A stretch of DNA of 64,000 nucleotides from Acidisoma cellulosilyticum. Its GTDB lineage: Bacteria > Pseudomonadota > Alphaproteobacteria > Acetobacterales > Acetobacteraceae. Every line of letters starts with the position of its first letter. The stretch's first letter is position 1. The notes under the pieces are model-generated. The model had not been told where the DNA came from. It saw nothing but the letters and a program-made list of their open reading frames with translations, and ran no database searches. The position numbers were made by a program, and so were the translations under genes. Positions 18,399 to 26,163 of this stretch are shown here, in pieces. Location: the NCBI RefSeq assembly GCF_020621385.1, contig NZ_JAESVA010000002.1, positions 248,001 through 312,000 of the forward strand. Direction: 5' to 3'.

Positions 18399-19283
18399 AT
18401 GCTGAACAAACGCTCGGCCTATTGGCTCATCCTGCCCGCGGTCCTGGTCATCGGGATATTCGGGGCCATTCCGCTTCTGATTTCTCTCGTCTATTCCTTC
18501 ATGTCCGCCAATCCTTATGGCGGCGTGCAGGCGCCAATGACGTTCGGCGCCTATGTGCAGATGCTGTACGACCAGGATTTCGACGGCAGTCTGATTTTCA
18601 TGCCGGATTATTTCTGGATCGCCTTCCGCTCGCTGTATCTTGCGCTGGCAACGACGATCCTCAGCCTGCTCGTCGGCTTCCCGGTCGCCTGGTATATCGT
18701 CTGCCAGTCACCGACCCGGCGGAAGATTCTGCTGACCCTGGTATCGCTGCCCTTCTGGATCAATACGCTGATCCGCACCTATTGCTGGATTTTGATTCTG
18801 CGCGACGAGGGGCTGGCGAATAAGCTGTTCGGCTGGCTGGGTTTCATTTCACATCCGCTGCCGCTGCTCTACAACCAGGGCTCGGTTCTTCTCGGTCTCG
18901 TCTATACCTTCCTGCCCTTCATGGTCCTGCCGATCTATGCGACCCTCGAGCGGCTCGACCCGCGTCTGATCGAAGCGTCCTATGATCTCTATGCCAATCG
19001 CTACCAACTATTCCGCCGCGTGATCTGGCCCTTGACCAAGCCCGGTATCGCCGCCGGCACGGTGCTGGTCTTCGCACCGGCCTTGGGCTCGTTCCTGCAG
19101 CCTGATCTTCTCGGCGGCGGCAAGCAGCTTCTGATCGGCAGTCTGATCGAGATGCAGTTCACCTCCTCCCGCAACTGGCCCTTCGGCGCGGCGCTCTCCA
19201 TGCTCGTGACCTTCGCGGTCATTCTTTCTCTCGCCTGGCAGCGTTGGCGTTCCAAACGCGCGGCCAGAGCACAGGCAGCGTGA
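18399..19283 (+). CDS. Polyamine ABC transporter permease (PotB/PotH type)
   Basis: A 294-residue inner-membrane permease with six predicted helices. It starts MLNKRSAYWLILPAVLVIGI, and the EAA loop that docks the ATPase is at EASYDLYANRYQLFRRVIWPLTKPGI. The segment LPFWINTLIRTYCWI is typical of the PotB/PotH side of the heterodimer. It begins 7 nt after the ATPase gene, showing tight coupling. Substrate assignment to polyamines rests on the binding protein and the downstream deacetylase. Confidence 0.92.
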   Translation: MLNKRSAYWLILPAVLVIGIFGAIPLLISLVYSFMSANPYGGVQAPMTFGAYVQMLYDQDFDGSLIFMPDYFWIAFRSLYLALATTILSLLVGFPVAWYIVCQSPTRRKILLTLVSLPFWINTLIRTYCWILILRDEGLANKLFGWLGFISHPLPLLYNQGSVLLGLVYTFLPFMVLPIYATLERLDPRLIEASYDLYANRYQLFRRVIWPLTKPGIAAGTVLVFAPALGSFLQPDLLGGGKQLLIGSLIEMQFTSSRNWPFGAALSMLVTFAVILSLAWQRWRSKRAARAQAA

Positions 19284-19294
19284 GGGCCGAACCG

Positions 19295-20158
19295 ATGATG
19301 ACCACTGCTGCACGCCGCAAAATCCGCCCCTTCGACTGGCGGCATAATCCGGGCTTCGGTATTTTCAGCCTGGCCGTGATGAGCTTCCTGTACCTGCCGC
19401 TCGTCATCCTTGTCGTCTATTCCTTCAACGCCAATCGCTTCGTCACCGTCTGGACCGGCTTCAGCCTGCATTGGTTCACGCGTGTCGCGAATAACGGCGA
19501 TATCCGCCACGCCGCCTGGGTTTCCGTCCTCGTCGGCGTGCTCGCCACGATCTGCTCGACCGCCATCGCCATCGCCGCCGCACTGGGCTTCGAGCGCGGT
19601 GGCCGCTTCAAGGGCGAGGCCGCCGCCAATAGCCTTGTCATGATGCCGCTCGTGGTGCCGGAAATCGTCACCGCCATCACGACGCTGATCTTCTTTTCCT
19701 CGATCGGCTTTCATTTCGGCGTGCTGAACCTTGTTCTGGCGCATACCGTGTTCTGCGTGCCCTTCGCCATGCTGCCCATTCAGGCGCGCCTGAACACGAT
19801 CGGCACGGCCTATGAGGACGCCGGGCGCGATCTATACGGCGGCGAATGGCGCATCTTCATGCGCATCACGCTGCCCTTGATGGTGCCCGGCATCATGGCC
19901 GGCGCCATCCTGGCCTTTGTTACCTCGCTGGATGACTTCCTCATCAGTTTCATGGTGAGCAGCGCCGGCACGACCACGCTTCCCGTCTATGTCTATGGCA
20001 TGATGCGCCTGGGCGTGACGCCGGAGGTGAATGCGATCTCGACCATCCTGCTGGTGATTTCGGCCGCGCTTGCGCTGGTCGCTTTCCTCATCAGCCGGCC
20101 CAACGAGGCAGGAGCCGCCGCCGGCACCGCCGCCGCGGCTGCCACGGCGACTACCTGA
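19295..20158 (+). CDS. Polyamine ABC transporter permease (PotC/PotI type)
   Basis: The second permease, 287 residues and six helices, with LSLHWFTRVANN in the first periplasmic loop and EAA loop EDAGRDLYGGEWRIFMRITLPLMVPGI. FVTSLDDFLISFMVS is a strong PotC/PotI signature. I chose the ATG at 19295, 11 nt after the PotB stop, with GAGGG nearby; a GTG at 19280 or the second ATG at 19298 are alternatives. The C-terminus ends in an Ala/Thr-rich tail. Confidence 0.9.
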   Translation: MMTTAARRKIRPFDWRHNPGFGIFSLAVMSFLYLPLVILVVYSFNANRFVTVWTGFSLHWFTRVANNGDIRHAAWVSVLVGVLATICSTAIAIAAALGFERGGRFKGEAAANSLVMMPLVVPEIVTAITTLIFFSSIGFHFGVLNLVLAHTVFCVPFAMLPIQARLNTIGTAYEDAGRDLYGGEWRIFMRITLPLMVPGIMAGAILAFVTSLDDFLISFMVSSAGTTTLPVYVYGMMRLGVTPEVNAISTILLVISAALALVAFLISRPNEAGAAAGTAAAAATATT

Positions 20159-20189
20159 ACCCCACCCGTCCATACCGGAGGAAGTTTCG

Positions 20190-21242
20190 ATGAGCCTGAA
20201 GACTGCCCTTATGGCTTTTGGCCTGGGCGCCGCCACTCTGGCGGCCGCGCCCTTGGCCCAGCCGGCCCATGCCGCCGATGCGGGGGTTCTGCATATCTTC
20301 AACTGGACCGACTATACGGCCCCGGACCTGCTGAAGAAGTTCACGGCCGAAACCGGCATCAAGGTCACGCTCGATACCTATGATTCGAACGAGACCCTGC
20401 TCGCCAAGCTCAAGGCCGGCACCACGGGCTATGACCTTGTCATCGTCTCCGATGACTTCGTGAAGATCTTCGTCAGCCAGAATCTGCTGGAAAAGGTCGA
20501 CGCCAGCACGATGTCGAATTTCGGCAATCTTGAGCCGCGCTGGAAGACCCGCTTCTGGGATCCGACGGCGGAATATACCGTTCCCTGGCAGTGGGGCACG
20601 ACCTCCTTCACCTATGACACCAAGGTCTATCCCCAGCCGGTCGATAGCCTGGGCACCCTGTTCAAGCCGCCGGCGGTCTTCAAGGGCCAGGTCGGCATGT
20701 TCGGCTCGCCGAGCGAGGTCATCAATCTGGCCCTGCTTTATCTCGGCTATCCGCCCTGCGACACCGACCCCGCGCATCTGAAGGAAACGCTTGCCCTTCT
20801 CCAGGCGCAGAAGCCCTTCGTGAAGCTGTATAATTCCGACGGTATCATCGACCGCCTGACGGCCGGCGAAGTGACGATGAGCGAGCAATGGTCGGGTGAC
20901 GCCATGCGCGCCCGCCAGGCCAAGGCCTCGCTGCACTATGTCTATGCCAAGGAAGGCGGCGCAGGCTGGATGGACAATCTTGCCATTCCCGTCGGCGCGC
21001 CGGACGTGGACAATGCCAAGAAGTTCATCAACTTCATGATGGACCCGCAGAACGCCGCCATCGAAAGCAATTTCGCGGGCTATCAGAACGGCGTTGCCGG
21101 TTCCAACAAGTATCTGCTGCCGGCCATGGCGACGGCGCCGGAATTCAACCCGCCGGCAGATTACAAAATCGTCTTCTCGCCGGGCTGCGACGCCAAGGCG
21201 ACCAAGGACTTCGACCGCATCTGGACCTTGATCCGGAAATAA
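20190..21242 (+). CDS. Polyamine ABC transporter periplasmic binding protein (PotD/PotF type)
   Basis: A 350-residue secreted binding protein. The Sec signal MSLKTALMAFGLGAATLAAA ends near AHAADAG, and the mature part begins VLHIFNWTDYTAPDLLKKF, the standard PotD/PotF opening; WTDY lines the polyamine site. LSEQWSGDAM-like and GAPDVDNAKKFINFMM blocks follow. The start at 20190 is fixed by GGAGGAAG with proper spacing. It delivers putrescine or spermidine to the permeases. The gene is the last of the operon. Confidence 0.92.
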   Translation: MSLKTALMAFGLGAATLAAAPLAQPAHAADAGVLHIFNWTDYTAPDLLKKFTAETGIKVTLDTYDSNETLLAKLKAGTTGYDLVIVSDDFVKIFVSQNLLEKVDASTMSNFGNLEPRWKTRFWDPTAEYTVPWQWGTTSFTYDTKVYPQPVDSLGTLFKPPAVFKGQVGMFGSPSEVINLALLYLGYPPCDTDPAHLKETLALLQAQKPFVKLYNSDGIIDRLTAGEVTMSEQWSGDAMRARQAKASLHYVYAKEGGAGWMDNLAIPVGAPDVDNAKKFINFMMDPQNAAIESNFAGYQNGVAGSNKYLLPAMATAPEFNPPADYKIVFSPGCDAKATKDFDRIWTLIRK

Positions 21243-21248
21243 ACGACA

Positions 21249-21280
21249 ACTCCCCCCAGCTTGCTGGGGGGAGTCTTTCT
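21249..21280 (+). terminator. Intrinsic terminator after the polyamine transporter operon
   Basis: ACTCCCCCCAGC and GCTGGGGGGAGT pair almost without loop, so the effective stem is 11 bp with CTTG, followed by CTTTCTTC. It lies 6 nt after the binding-protein stop. The next gene starts only 3 nt later, so some readthrough may be used to feed it. Confidence 0.8.
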
Positions 21281-21282
21281 TC

Positions 21283-22314
21283 GTGGATATTATCTTTTCG
21301 CCTGATCACGCGCTGCATCAGAGCCCCGGCGAGCTGAATTCCGGCGAATTTGTCCCCGCCTTCGAAAAACCCGAACGCGCCGAGATCATCCTGAGCCGTG
21401 CGAAGGCCGTGGATCTCGGCCCCGTCATTGCCCCCGATCCCTTTCCGGCCGAGCATCTGACGCGCATCCATGATCCCCGCATGCTGGACTTGCTGCGCAC
21501 AGGTGCGGCCGAATGGGCGGCGCAGGGACGCCAGGGCGGCGCCTTTCCCTTCACCTTCTTCACCCGTGGCTTCCGCGCCGATCGCGTGCCGCAGACGCTG
21601 GAAGGCCGCCTCGCCTGGTTCTGTTTCGATGCCGGAACCCCGCTGACGGCCACGAGCTGGCAGGCGATCGAAAGCTCGGCCCATGTCGCGCTGACCGGTG
21701 CCGCCGCCATCGCCCAAGGCAAGCGGTCCATCTTCTCGCTATGCCGGCCGCCCGGCCATCATGCCGGGTCCGACCACTACGGCGGCTATTGCTTCATCAA
21801 CAATGTCGCCGTCGCCGCGCAATATCTGCTGGATCAGGGTGCCAAGCGCGTCGCGATCCTGGACGTCGATTACCATCACGGCAACGGCACGCAGCAGATT
21901 TTCTATCAGCGGAACGATGTGCTGCTGGTCAATATCCATGCGACGCCGGACCAGGAATATCCCTATCTGCTGGGCTTCGCCGATGAGCCGGGGGCCGGCG
22001 CGGGCGAAGGCTTCAACCTCAACCTGCCGCTGCCCTGGGGCACGGATTGGGCCGGATGGAGCGCAGCGCTTGAGGCGGGCTGCCAGCGCGTGGCGGAGTA
22101 CGCGCCCGACGTGCTGCTGATCTCCCTCGGCGTCGATACCTATATCAAAGACCCGATTTCCCAGTTCAAACTGGACCACGCGCATTTCACGCTGATGGGC
22201 GAGCGTATCGCCAAGCTTGGCCTGCCGACCCAATTCATCATGGAAGGCGGCTATGCGGTGGCAGAAATCGGCGTCAATGCCGTCAATGTTCTGACCGGTT
22301 TCGAGGGGCGCTGA
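21283..22314 (+). CDS. Histone deacetylase-family acetylpolyamine amidohydrolase
   Basis: A 343-residue class II-like deacetylase. The zinc enzyme motifs are intact: CRPPGHHAGSDHYGGYCFIN with its active-site His pair, and LDVDYHHGNGTQ with the Asp and His zinc ligands. The N-terminus (MDIIFSPDHALHQSPGEL) resembles acetylpolyamine aminohydrolases. Its place immediately after a polyamine importer supports removal of acetyl groups from imported acetylated polyamines. The start is a GTG at 21283 immediately behind the terminator hairpin. Confidence 0.88.
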   Translation: MDIIFSPDHALHQSPGELNSGEFVPAFEKPERAEIILSRAKAVDLGPVIAPDPFPAEHLTRIHDPRMLDLLRTGAAEWAAQGRQGGAFPFTFFTRGFRADRVPQTLEGRLAWFCFDAGTPLTATSWQAIESSAHVALTGAAAIAQGKRSIFSLCRPPGHHAGSDHYGGYCFINNVAVAAQYLLDQGAKRVAILDVDYHHGNGTQQIFYQRNDVLLVNIHATPDQEYPYLLGFADEPGAGAGEGFNLNLPLPWGTDWAGWSAALEAGCQRVAEYAPDVLLISLGVDTYIKDPISQFKLDHAHFTLMGERIAKLGLPTQFIMEGGYAVAEIGVNAVNVLTGFEGR

Positions 22315-22321
22315 GGCCAGC

Positions 22322-22729
22322 ATGAAAGACCCCCACCGTCCCCGCATCCCGTTGATCGCGCTTTGGCGCATTCCGGCCGTGATCGCGCTCGTGACCTGCG
22401 CGATCGTCAGTCGCATGGCGCTGGGGGCGACGGGGCCGGTTGACCTGCCCGGCGGTGGCGCGCCGGCGCTGCAGGAACTTGCTGCCGCCATGGTGGTCTG
22501 CGGGTCCGGCGGCGATGGCACTGAGACGACCGAGCCCGCCCATCACGGCTTTGCCCTTGATTCGCGATTGCTGCTCGATATCGCGGAAGCCATTTATGTA
22601 TTGCCGCCCGTGGGCGTCGCCAAGACCCCTGCCCCGCAGGCCGACGCCGTAGCGGCGGCGACCCTGCCCACCGCCACGGCTTTGCCGCCACCGCCGCGCT
22701 GCGTCCGGCGTGATTCCGCCAAAACCTAA
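22322..22729 (+). CDS. Small hypothetical protein with N-terminal membrane segment
   Basis: A 135-residue protein 7 nt after the deacetylase gene. Residues 10-35 (LIALWRIPAVIALVTCAIVS) are hydrophobic and could be a signal or anchor; the rest is Ala/Pro-rich with AAAMVVCGSGGDG. It faintly recalls the short DUF2946 proteins, but their cysteine cluster is missing. I do not assign a function. The codon pattern and position favour a real gene. Confidence 0.45.
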   Translation: MKDPHRPRIPLIALWRIPAVIALVTCAIVSRMALGATGPVDLPGGGAPALQELAAAMVVCGSGGDGTETTEPAHHGFALDSRLLLDIAEAIYVLPPVGVAKTPAPQADAVAAATLPTATALPPPPRCVRRDSAKT

Positions 22730-22778
22730 GCCGAGCCTCTGCCGACGACAGCATGGCTAGCCTTCCTGCGGCCCAGGA

Positions 22779-23330
22779 TCAGGATGTGCGTGACCGCGCG
22801 AGCGCCCGGCGGCCGATGCTGGCCGCAAAAAGCGGCGTTTCGCGACGATTGTGATCGCCGCTGGCCGCCTGGCGCGCGGCGGCGGCCTGTTCGAAGGTCT
22901 GGCCTTGCTCGGCAATGAAGGCCAAGAACGCATCCGTCGGATGCGACGTCACCCGGTTCGTGTAGCGGGTCTTCCCATCGCCTGCGTCTTCCGCAATCAG
23001 CTCCCACACCACATTGACCTGGGTGCGGCCGATGGCGGTGAAGACATCCGACATCGAATTCATCCGCACATAGTCAGGACGTTGAACTTCGGCAACATAG
23101 TGCTGAACCACCAGCCCCTTGCCGATCATCTCGACATTGATGGACATGCGCCTGCCGTCGTCGGTTGTGGTAACACCGGCCGCGATATGGTCGGGCGGAC
23201 AGCAGCGCTGATATTCGGCTTCAGGCAAGGTAAACAGCCAGTCCGCGATGTCGATCCGGGCAAGGGGCAGATCGATCTCGGCTGTAAAAGCCGATTGGGA
23301 CAGGACAAGCTCCGTCAACGCGGTCGACAT
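22779..23330 (-). CDS. SRPBCC-like protein of unknown function
   Basis: A 183-residue protein that resembles the SRPBCC/START-like helix-grip fold: SAFTAEIDLPLARIDIADWL, then SINVEMIGKGLVVQHYVAEV and VNVVWELIAEDAGDGKTRYT alternate strands, ending in a long helix. Such proteins bind hydrophobic ligands; the ligand is unknown. The ATG at 23330 was chosen because the longer open frame (to 23468) would overlap the divergent LysR gene. That LysR gene, 131 nt away, is the likely regulator. Confidence 0.6.
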   Translation of the reverse strand: MSTALTELVLSQSAFTAEIDLPLARIDIADWLFTLPEAEYQRCCPPDHIAAGVTTTDDGRRMSINVEMIGKGLVVQHYVAEVQRPDYVRMNSMSDVFTAIGRTQVNVVWELIAEDAGDGKTRYTNRVTSHPTDAFLAFIAEQGQTFEQAAAARQAASGDHNRRETPLFAASIGRRALARSRTS

Positions 23331-23461
23331 GGAAAGAATGCTCCTGCATTTCCGGTGAAGCCAGGGTTTGGGTAAAGAGCCCGTCCCGTGGCACTGGCCG
23401 GAGTATTGGCGGCCTCGGCCCTTCTGATAAGGCAGGGATTGCGAGGAATGGTTTTGCGCGG

Positions 23462-24391
23462 ATGGCAAAGATGACGGGCGTCAAATTCGCCGAGCATATG
23501 GCGGTCTTCATGGAAACCGCGCGGGCGGGCAGTTTTTCGGCCGCCGCGCGCAGAGCGGGCCTGACGCCCTCCGCCGTCATGCGCCAGATCGATGCGCTGG
23601 AAGCCGATCTCGGCCTGCCGCTTTTCATCCGCTCTACCCGCGCGCTGGCACTGACGGATGCCGGGGAGCGGCTTTTCGCCCGCGGCCAGCCGTTGCTGGA
23701 TGCGCTTGCCGATACCCATGCCGAGGTTTCCGGGCTGGACGGAGCGGTTTCCGGCGTGCTGCGCATCGCCTGCTTCCCGACCTTCGGCAAGCGCTACGTG
23801 ATTCCGGTGCTGGAGCGGTTGATGCGCGACTATCCGGCCCTGACCGTCGAGCTTGACCTGACCGAGCGGCTGGCCGACCCGGTGGTTGACCGCTTGGACG
23901 CTGTCATCCGCATGGGCGATCTGCCCAACAGCACTTTGATCGCGACGCGCCTTGCGCCGGAACGGCGCCTATTGGTCGCGAGCCCCGATTATTTCCGGCA
24001 ATTCGGGCCGCCCGATGCAACGAAAGGCTTCGCCGGCCAAAGGCTGCTCGACAAGATCCACGGCGCCGATCTGCTGCGCTGGACCTATGTGCTCGGCCAT
24101 CCGGCGGCGGAGGAGCGCGACGCCAAGTTGGCCTTCCGCTCGGATGATTTTGAGGCTCTGCGCGCGGCGGCTCTTGCCGGCATGGGCATCGCCTTCCTGC
24201 CAAGCTGGGTGGTGGGGCCTGACGTGCGCAGCGGCGCCTTGGTTCGGCTTGCCTGGAAGAATGAGACCTGGAATGCGCAGCCCGGCGCCATCCATCTGCT
24301 TCGCGCCTTGCCTCAGCCGCCAGGCAAGCTGCGACTATTCGTTGAGGCGTTGCGCGCCGTGATTGGAAAGCCCGCCTGCTGGGAGGTCTAA
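23462..24391 (+). CDS. LysR-family transcriptional regulator
   Basis: A 309-residue LysR regulator. The winged helix is at residues 8-65 (ETARAGSFSAAARRAGLTPSAVMRQIDALE is split over the helix-turn-helix), and the rest is the periplasmic-binding-protein-like ligand domain. It is divergent from the SRPBCC gene, the classic LysR arrangement in which the regulator controls its neighbour. The effector is unknown. Neighbouring genes give no pathway. Confidence 0.9.
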   Translation: MAKMTGVKFAEHMAVFMETARAGSFSAAARRAGLTPSAVMRQIDALEADLGLPLFIRSTRALALTDAGERLFARGQPLLDALADTHAEVSGLDGAVSGVLRIACFPTFGKRYVIPVLERLMRDYPALTVELDLTERLADPVVDRLDAVIRMGDLPNSTLIATRLAPERRLLVASPDYFRQFGPPDATKGFAGQRLLDKIHGADLLRWTYVLGHPAAEERDAKLAFRSDDFEALRAAALAGMGIAFLPSWVVGPDVRSGALVRLAWKNETWNAQPGAIHLLRALPQPPGKLRLFVEALRAVIGKPACWEV

Positions 24392-24491
24392 TGGGGCTAA
24401 GTCTGAGATATCAGTTAACGTTTTCTTGATCAGAGACTGATTGACGAGGAAATCAATGATCGGCAATTTGCCGAAAATTCGAGGGTGTCTG

Positions 24492-24947
24492 ATGTCCCAA
24501 TCGTTGACTAAGCCGATCGATCAGCTTGGCTATTGGCTTTATCAAGTCTCCAATCAAGTCACGATATGTATTTCCCAAAAGCTGGCTGAGCTTGATGTCA
24601 TCCCTGCCGAATGGGTGATGCTGAGCTTGCTATACGACCAGCCGTCCTTGGCGCCGAGCGAAATCGCGAACCAGATGGCGATGACGCGCGGCGCGATCAC
24701 TAAACTCGCGGATCGGGCGATCGCCAAGAATCTTGTTCGACGCCGCGCGGACGACCACGACGGACGGGCCCAGACGCTGACCCTGACCAAAGCCGGACGC
24801 GCTTTCGTGCCTAAACTGGCGGCGCTTGCGGATGCGAGCGAGGCCGCCTGTTTCGACAATCTGTCCGTGAATGATCGTCGTCACTTGCGCCGCATTCTGA
24901 AGCTTGCTGCGGCTGGGTTAGACTTGCCCATCTCACAGGCCGGCTGA
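24492..24947 (+). CDS. MarR-family transcriptional regulator
   Basis: A 151-residue MarR regulator: LSLLYDQPSLAPSEIANQMA and TRGAITKLADRAIAKNLVRR form the winged helix, and DDHDGRAQTLTLTKAGRAF is the wing. I chose the ATG at 24492 (GAGGG 6-7 nt upstream); another ATG at 24456 also has GAGGAAA before it and would add 12 residues. The gene is followed by a Tat-exported carbonic anhydrase with a palindrome in its upstream region, a possible target. Confidence 0.85.
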   Translation: MSQSLTKPIDQLGYWLYQVSNQVTICISQKLAELDVIPAEWVMLSLLYDQPSLAPSEIANQMAMTRGAITKLADRAIAKNLVRRRADDHDGRAQTLTLTKAGRAFVPKLAALADASEAACFDNLSVNDRRHLRRILKLAAAGLDLPISQAG

Positions 24948-24958
24948 TCGTTCAACGG

Positions 24959-24980
24959 GATCGGCCCGCGCCGGCCGATC
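24959..24980. terminator. Candidate hairpin terminator after the MarR gene
   Basis: GATCGGCC and GGCCGATC form an 8-bp stem with the loop CGCGCC, 11 nt after the stop. No T-run follows, so it is a weak candidate. Confidence 0.4.
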
Positions 24981-25080
24981 ATTGCCGGCCGGGCGGGTTG
25001 ATTGCGTCTCGGCAGATGTCAAGCCACTGCAATATTTCCCCCTTGTTGCAGATTGCTCGTTCACGCTTATCGTTCTATAT

Positions 25081-25102
25081 TCGATTCAATTATTCGAATC
25101 GA
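25081..25102. promoter_or_regulatory. AT-rich inverted repeat upstream of the carbonic anhydrase
   Basis: TCGATTC and GAATCGA are separated by 8 nt in an A/T-rich stretch about 60 nt before the start at 25163. The size fits a MarR-type or other dimeric regulator site. The neighbouring MarR gene is the natural candidate, but this is inference. Confidence 0.45.
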
Positions 25103-25162
25103 TTTAGAATTGATTGCTGTCCTGGCAGCTAGATCGAGCGGCTGGATCAACAGGGGTGTGGC

Positions 25163-25906
25163 ATGACGATACCAGCGGTCGGATTGGTCGGATCTTGCGG
25201 CTGCTGCGGCGGTCAGCCGCATAGCGTGCCGGGTATCAGCCCCTCCAGACGGACCATGCTGTCGGCGGGCATCGGCGGGTTGGCGGCGGCAACGTTTGGC
25301 GGCGCAATTCTGGCGAAACCGGCATCCGCACAGACCAAACTCTCCCCCGATGCCGCGATGCAGGACCTGCTGGACGGGAACCGGCGTTTCGTTGAAAAGA
25401 AACTCGTCTCGTTCGACGAGGATCTCGCCATTCTGAAGCAGAATACCGCGTCCCATCAGGAGCCTTTTGCCGCCATTCTGTCCTGCGCGGATTCACGGGT
25501 GCCGGTCGAATTGGTTTTCGATCAAAGCATCGGCCATCTGTTTGTCACGCGCGTCGCCGGCAATATCGCGACGTCGGAAATCATCGCCAGCCTGGAATAT
25601 GGCGCGGCCGTTCTGGGCACCAAGGCCATCCTCGTTCTGGGGCATAGCGGCTGCGGCGCGGTCAAAGCGGCGATTGCCGGCAATGAGGTCCCCGGCCAGA
25701 TCAGCGACCTGTTTGCGATGATCCAGCCAGCGATCGAGCAGTCCGGCAGCGATCTGACGGCCGCTATCAAAAGCAATGCGCTGTTCCAGGCCAAGCTGCT
25801 GAGCACGGCCTCGCCCGTATTGGCGGCATTGATCAAGGCCGGCGATCTGAAAATCCTTGCCGGCTATTACGCGCTGGATAGCGGGGAAGTCACCATCCTA
25901 TCCTGA
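25163..25906 (+). CDS. Beta-class carbonic anhydrase, Tat-exported
   Basis: A 247-residue beta-carbonic anhydrase that interconverts CO2 and bicarbonate. Zinc ligands and dyad are present: SCADSRVP and GHSGCGAVKAA. A twin-arginine signal precedes the enzyme (PSRRTMLSAGIGGLAAATF, cleavage near PASAQ), so it is exported folded to the periplasm. Ahead of the signal are 30 extra residues with GSCGCCGG, which are Cys/Gly-rich and unusual. The start has no nearby in-frame alternative. A periplasmic enzyme fits CO2/pH handling outside the membrane. Confidence 0.9.
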   Translation: MTIPAVGLVGSCGCCGGQPHSVPGISPSRRTMLSAGIGGLAAATFGGAILAKPASAQTKLSPDAAMQDLLDGNRRFVEKKLVSFDEDLAILKQNTASHQEPFAAILSCADSRVPVELVFDQSIGHLFVTRVAGNIATSEIIASLEYGAAVLGTKAILVLGHSGCGAVKAAIAGNEVPGQISDLFAMIQPAIEQSGSDLTAAIKSNALFQAKLLSTASPVLAALIKAGDLKILAGYYALDSGEVTILS

Positions 25907-25945
25907 TCTTGCCGGTTGATCTTCGCCTGCAACCTTCCCCAGCCG

Positions 25946-25971
25946 TCTCGCCAGCGTAACGCTGGTCGAGA
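25946..25971. terminator. Hairpin after the carbonic anhydrase gene
   Basis: TCTCGCCAGCG and CGCTGG-T-CGAGA pair with a one-base bulge around TAA. It lies 39 nt past the stop and has no T-tract. The rest of the 257-nt gap up to 26164 shows no other feature that I can support. Confidence 0.4.
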
Positions 25972-26163
25972 TGGCCGAGGGAGCGCCCGGCCCCGCTGCA
26001 AGAACGCTAAAAAAGCGAAGCGCGACCGCGCCCCCATAACGTCCCGGTAATATTTTGCCGCCTATCCTGAAGGCATTGACCGGCATGTGGGGTATGAGTG
26101 GTTGTCGTTCCTTTATGGATTCATTGCCCGGCCATCCTGTCTGACAGGGCATGAGGGCCATTG

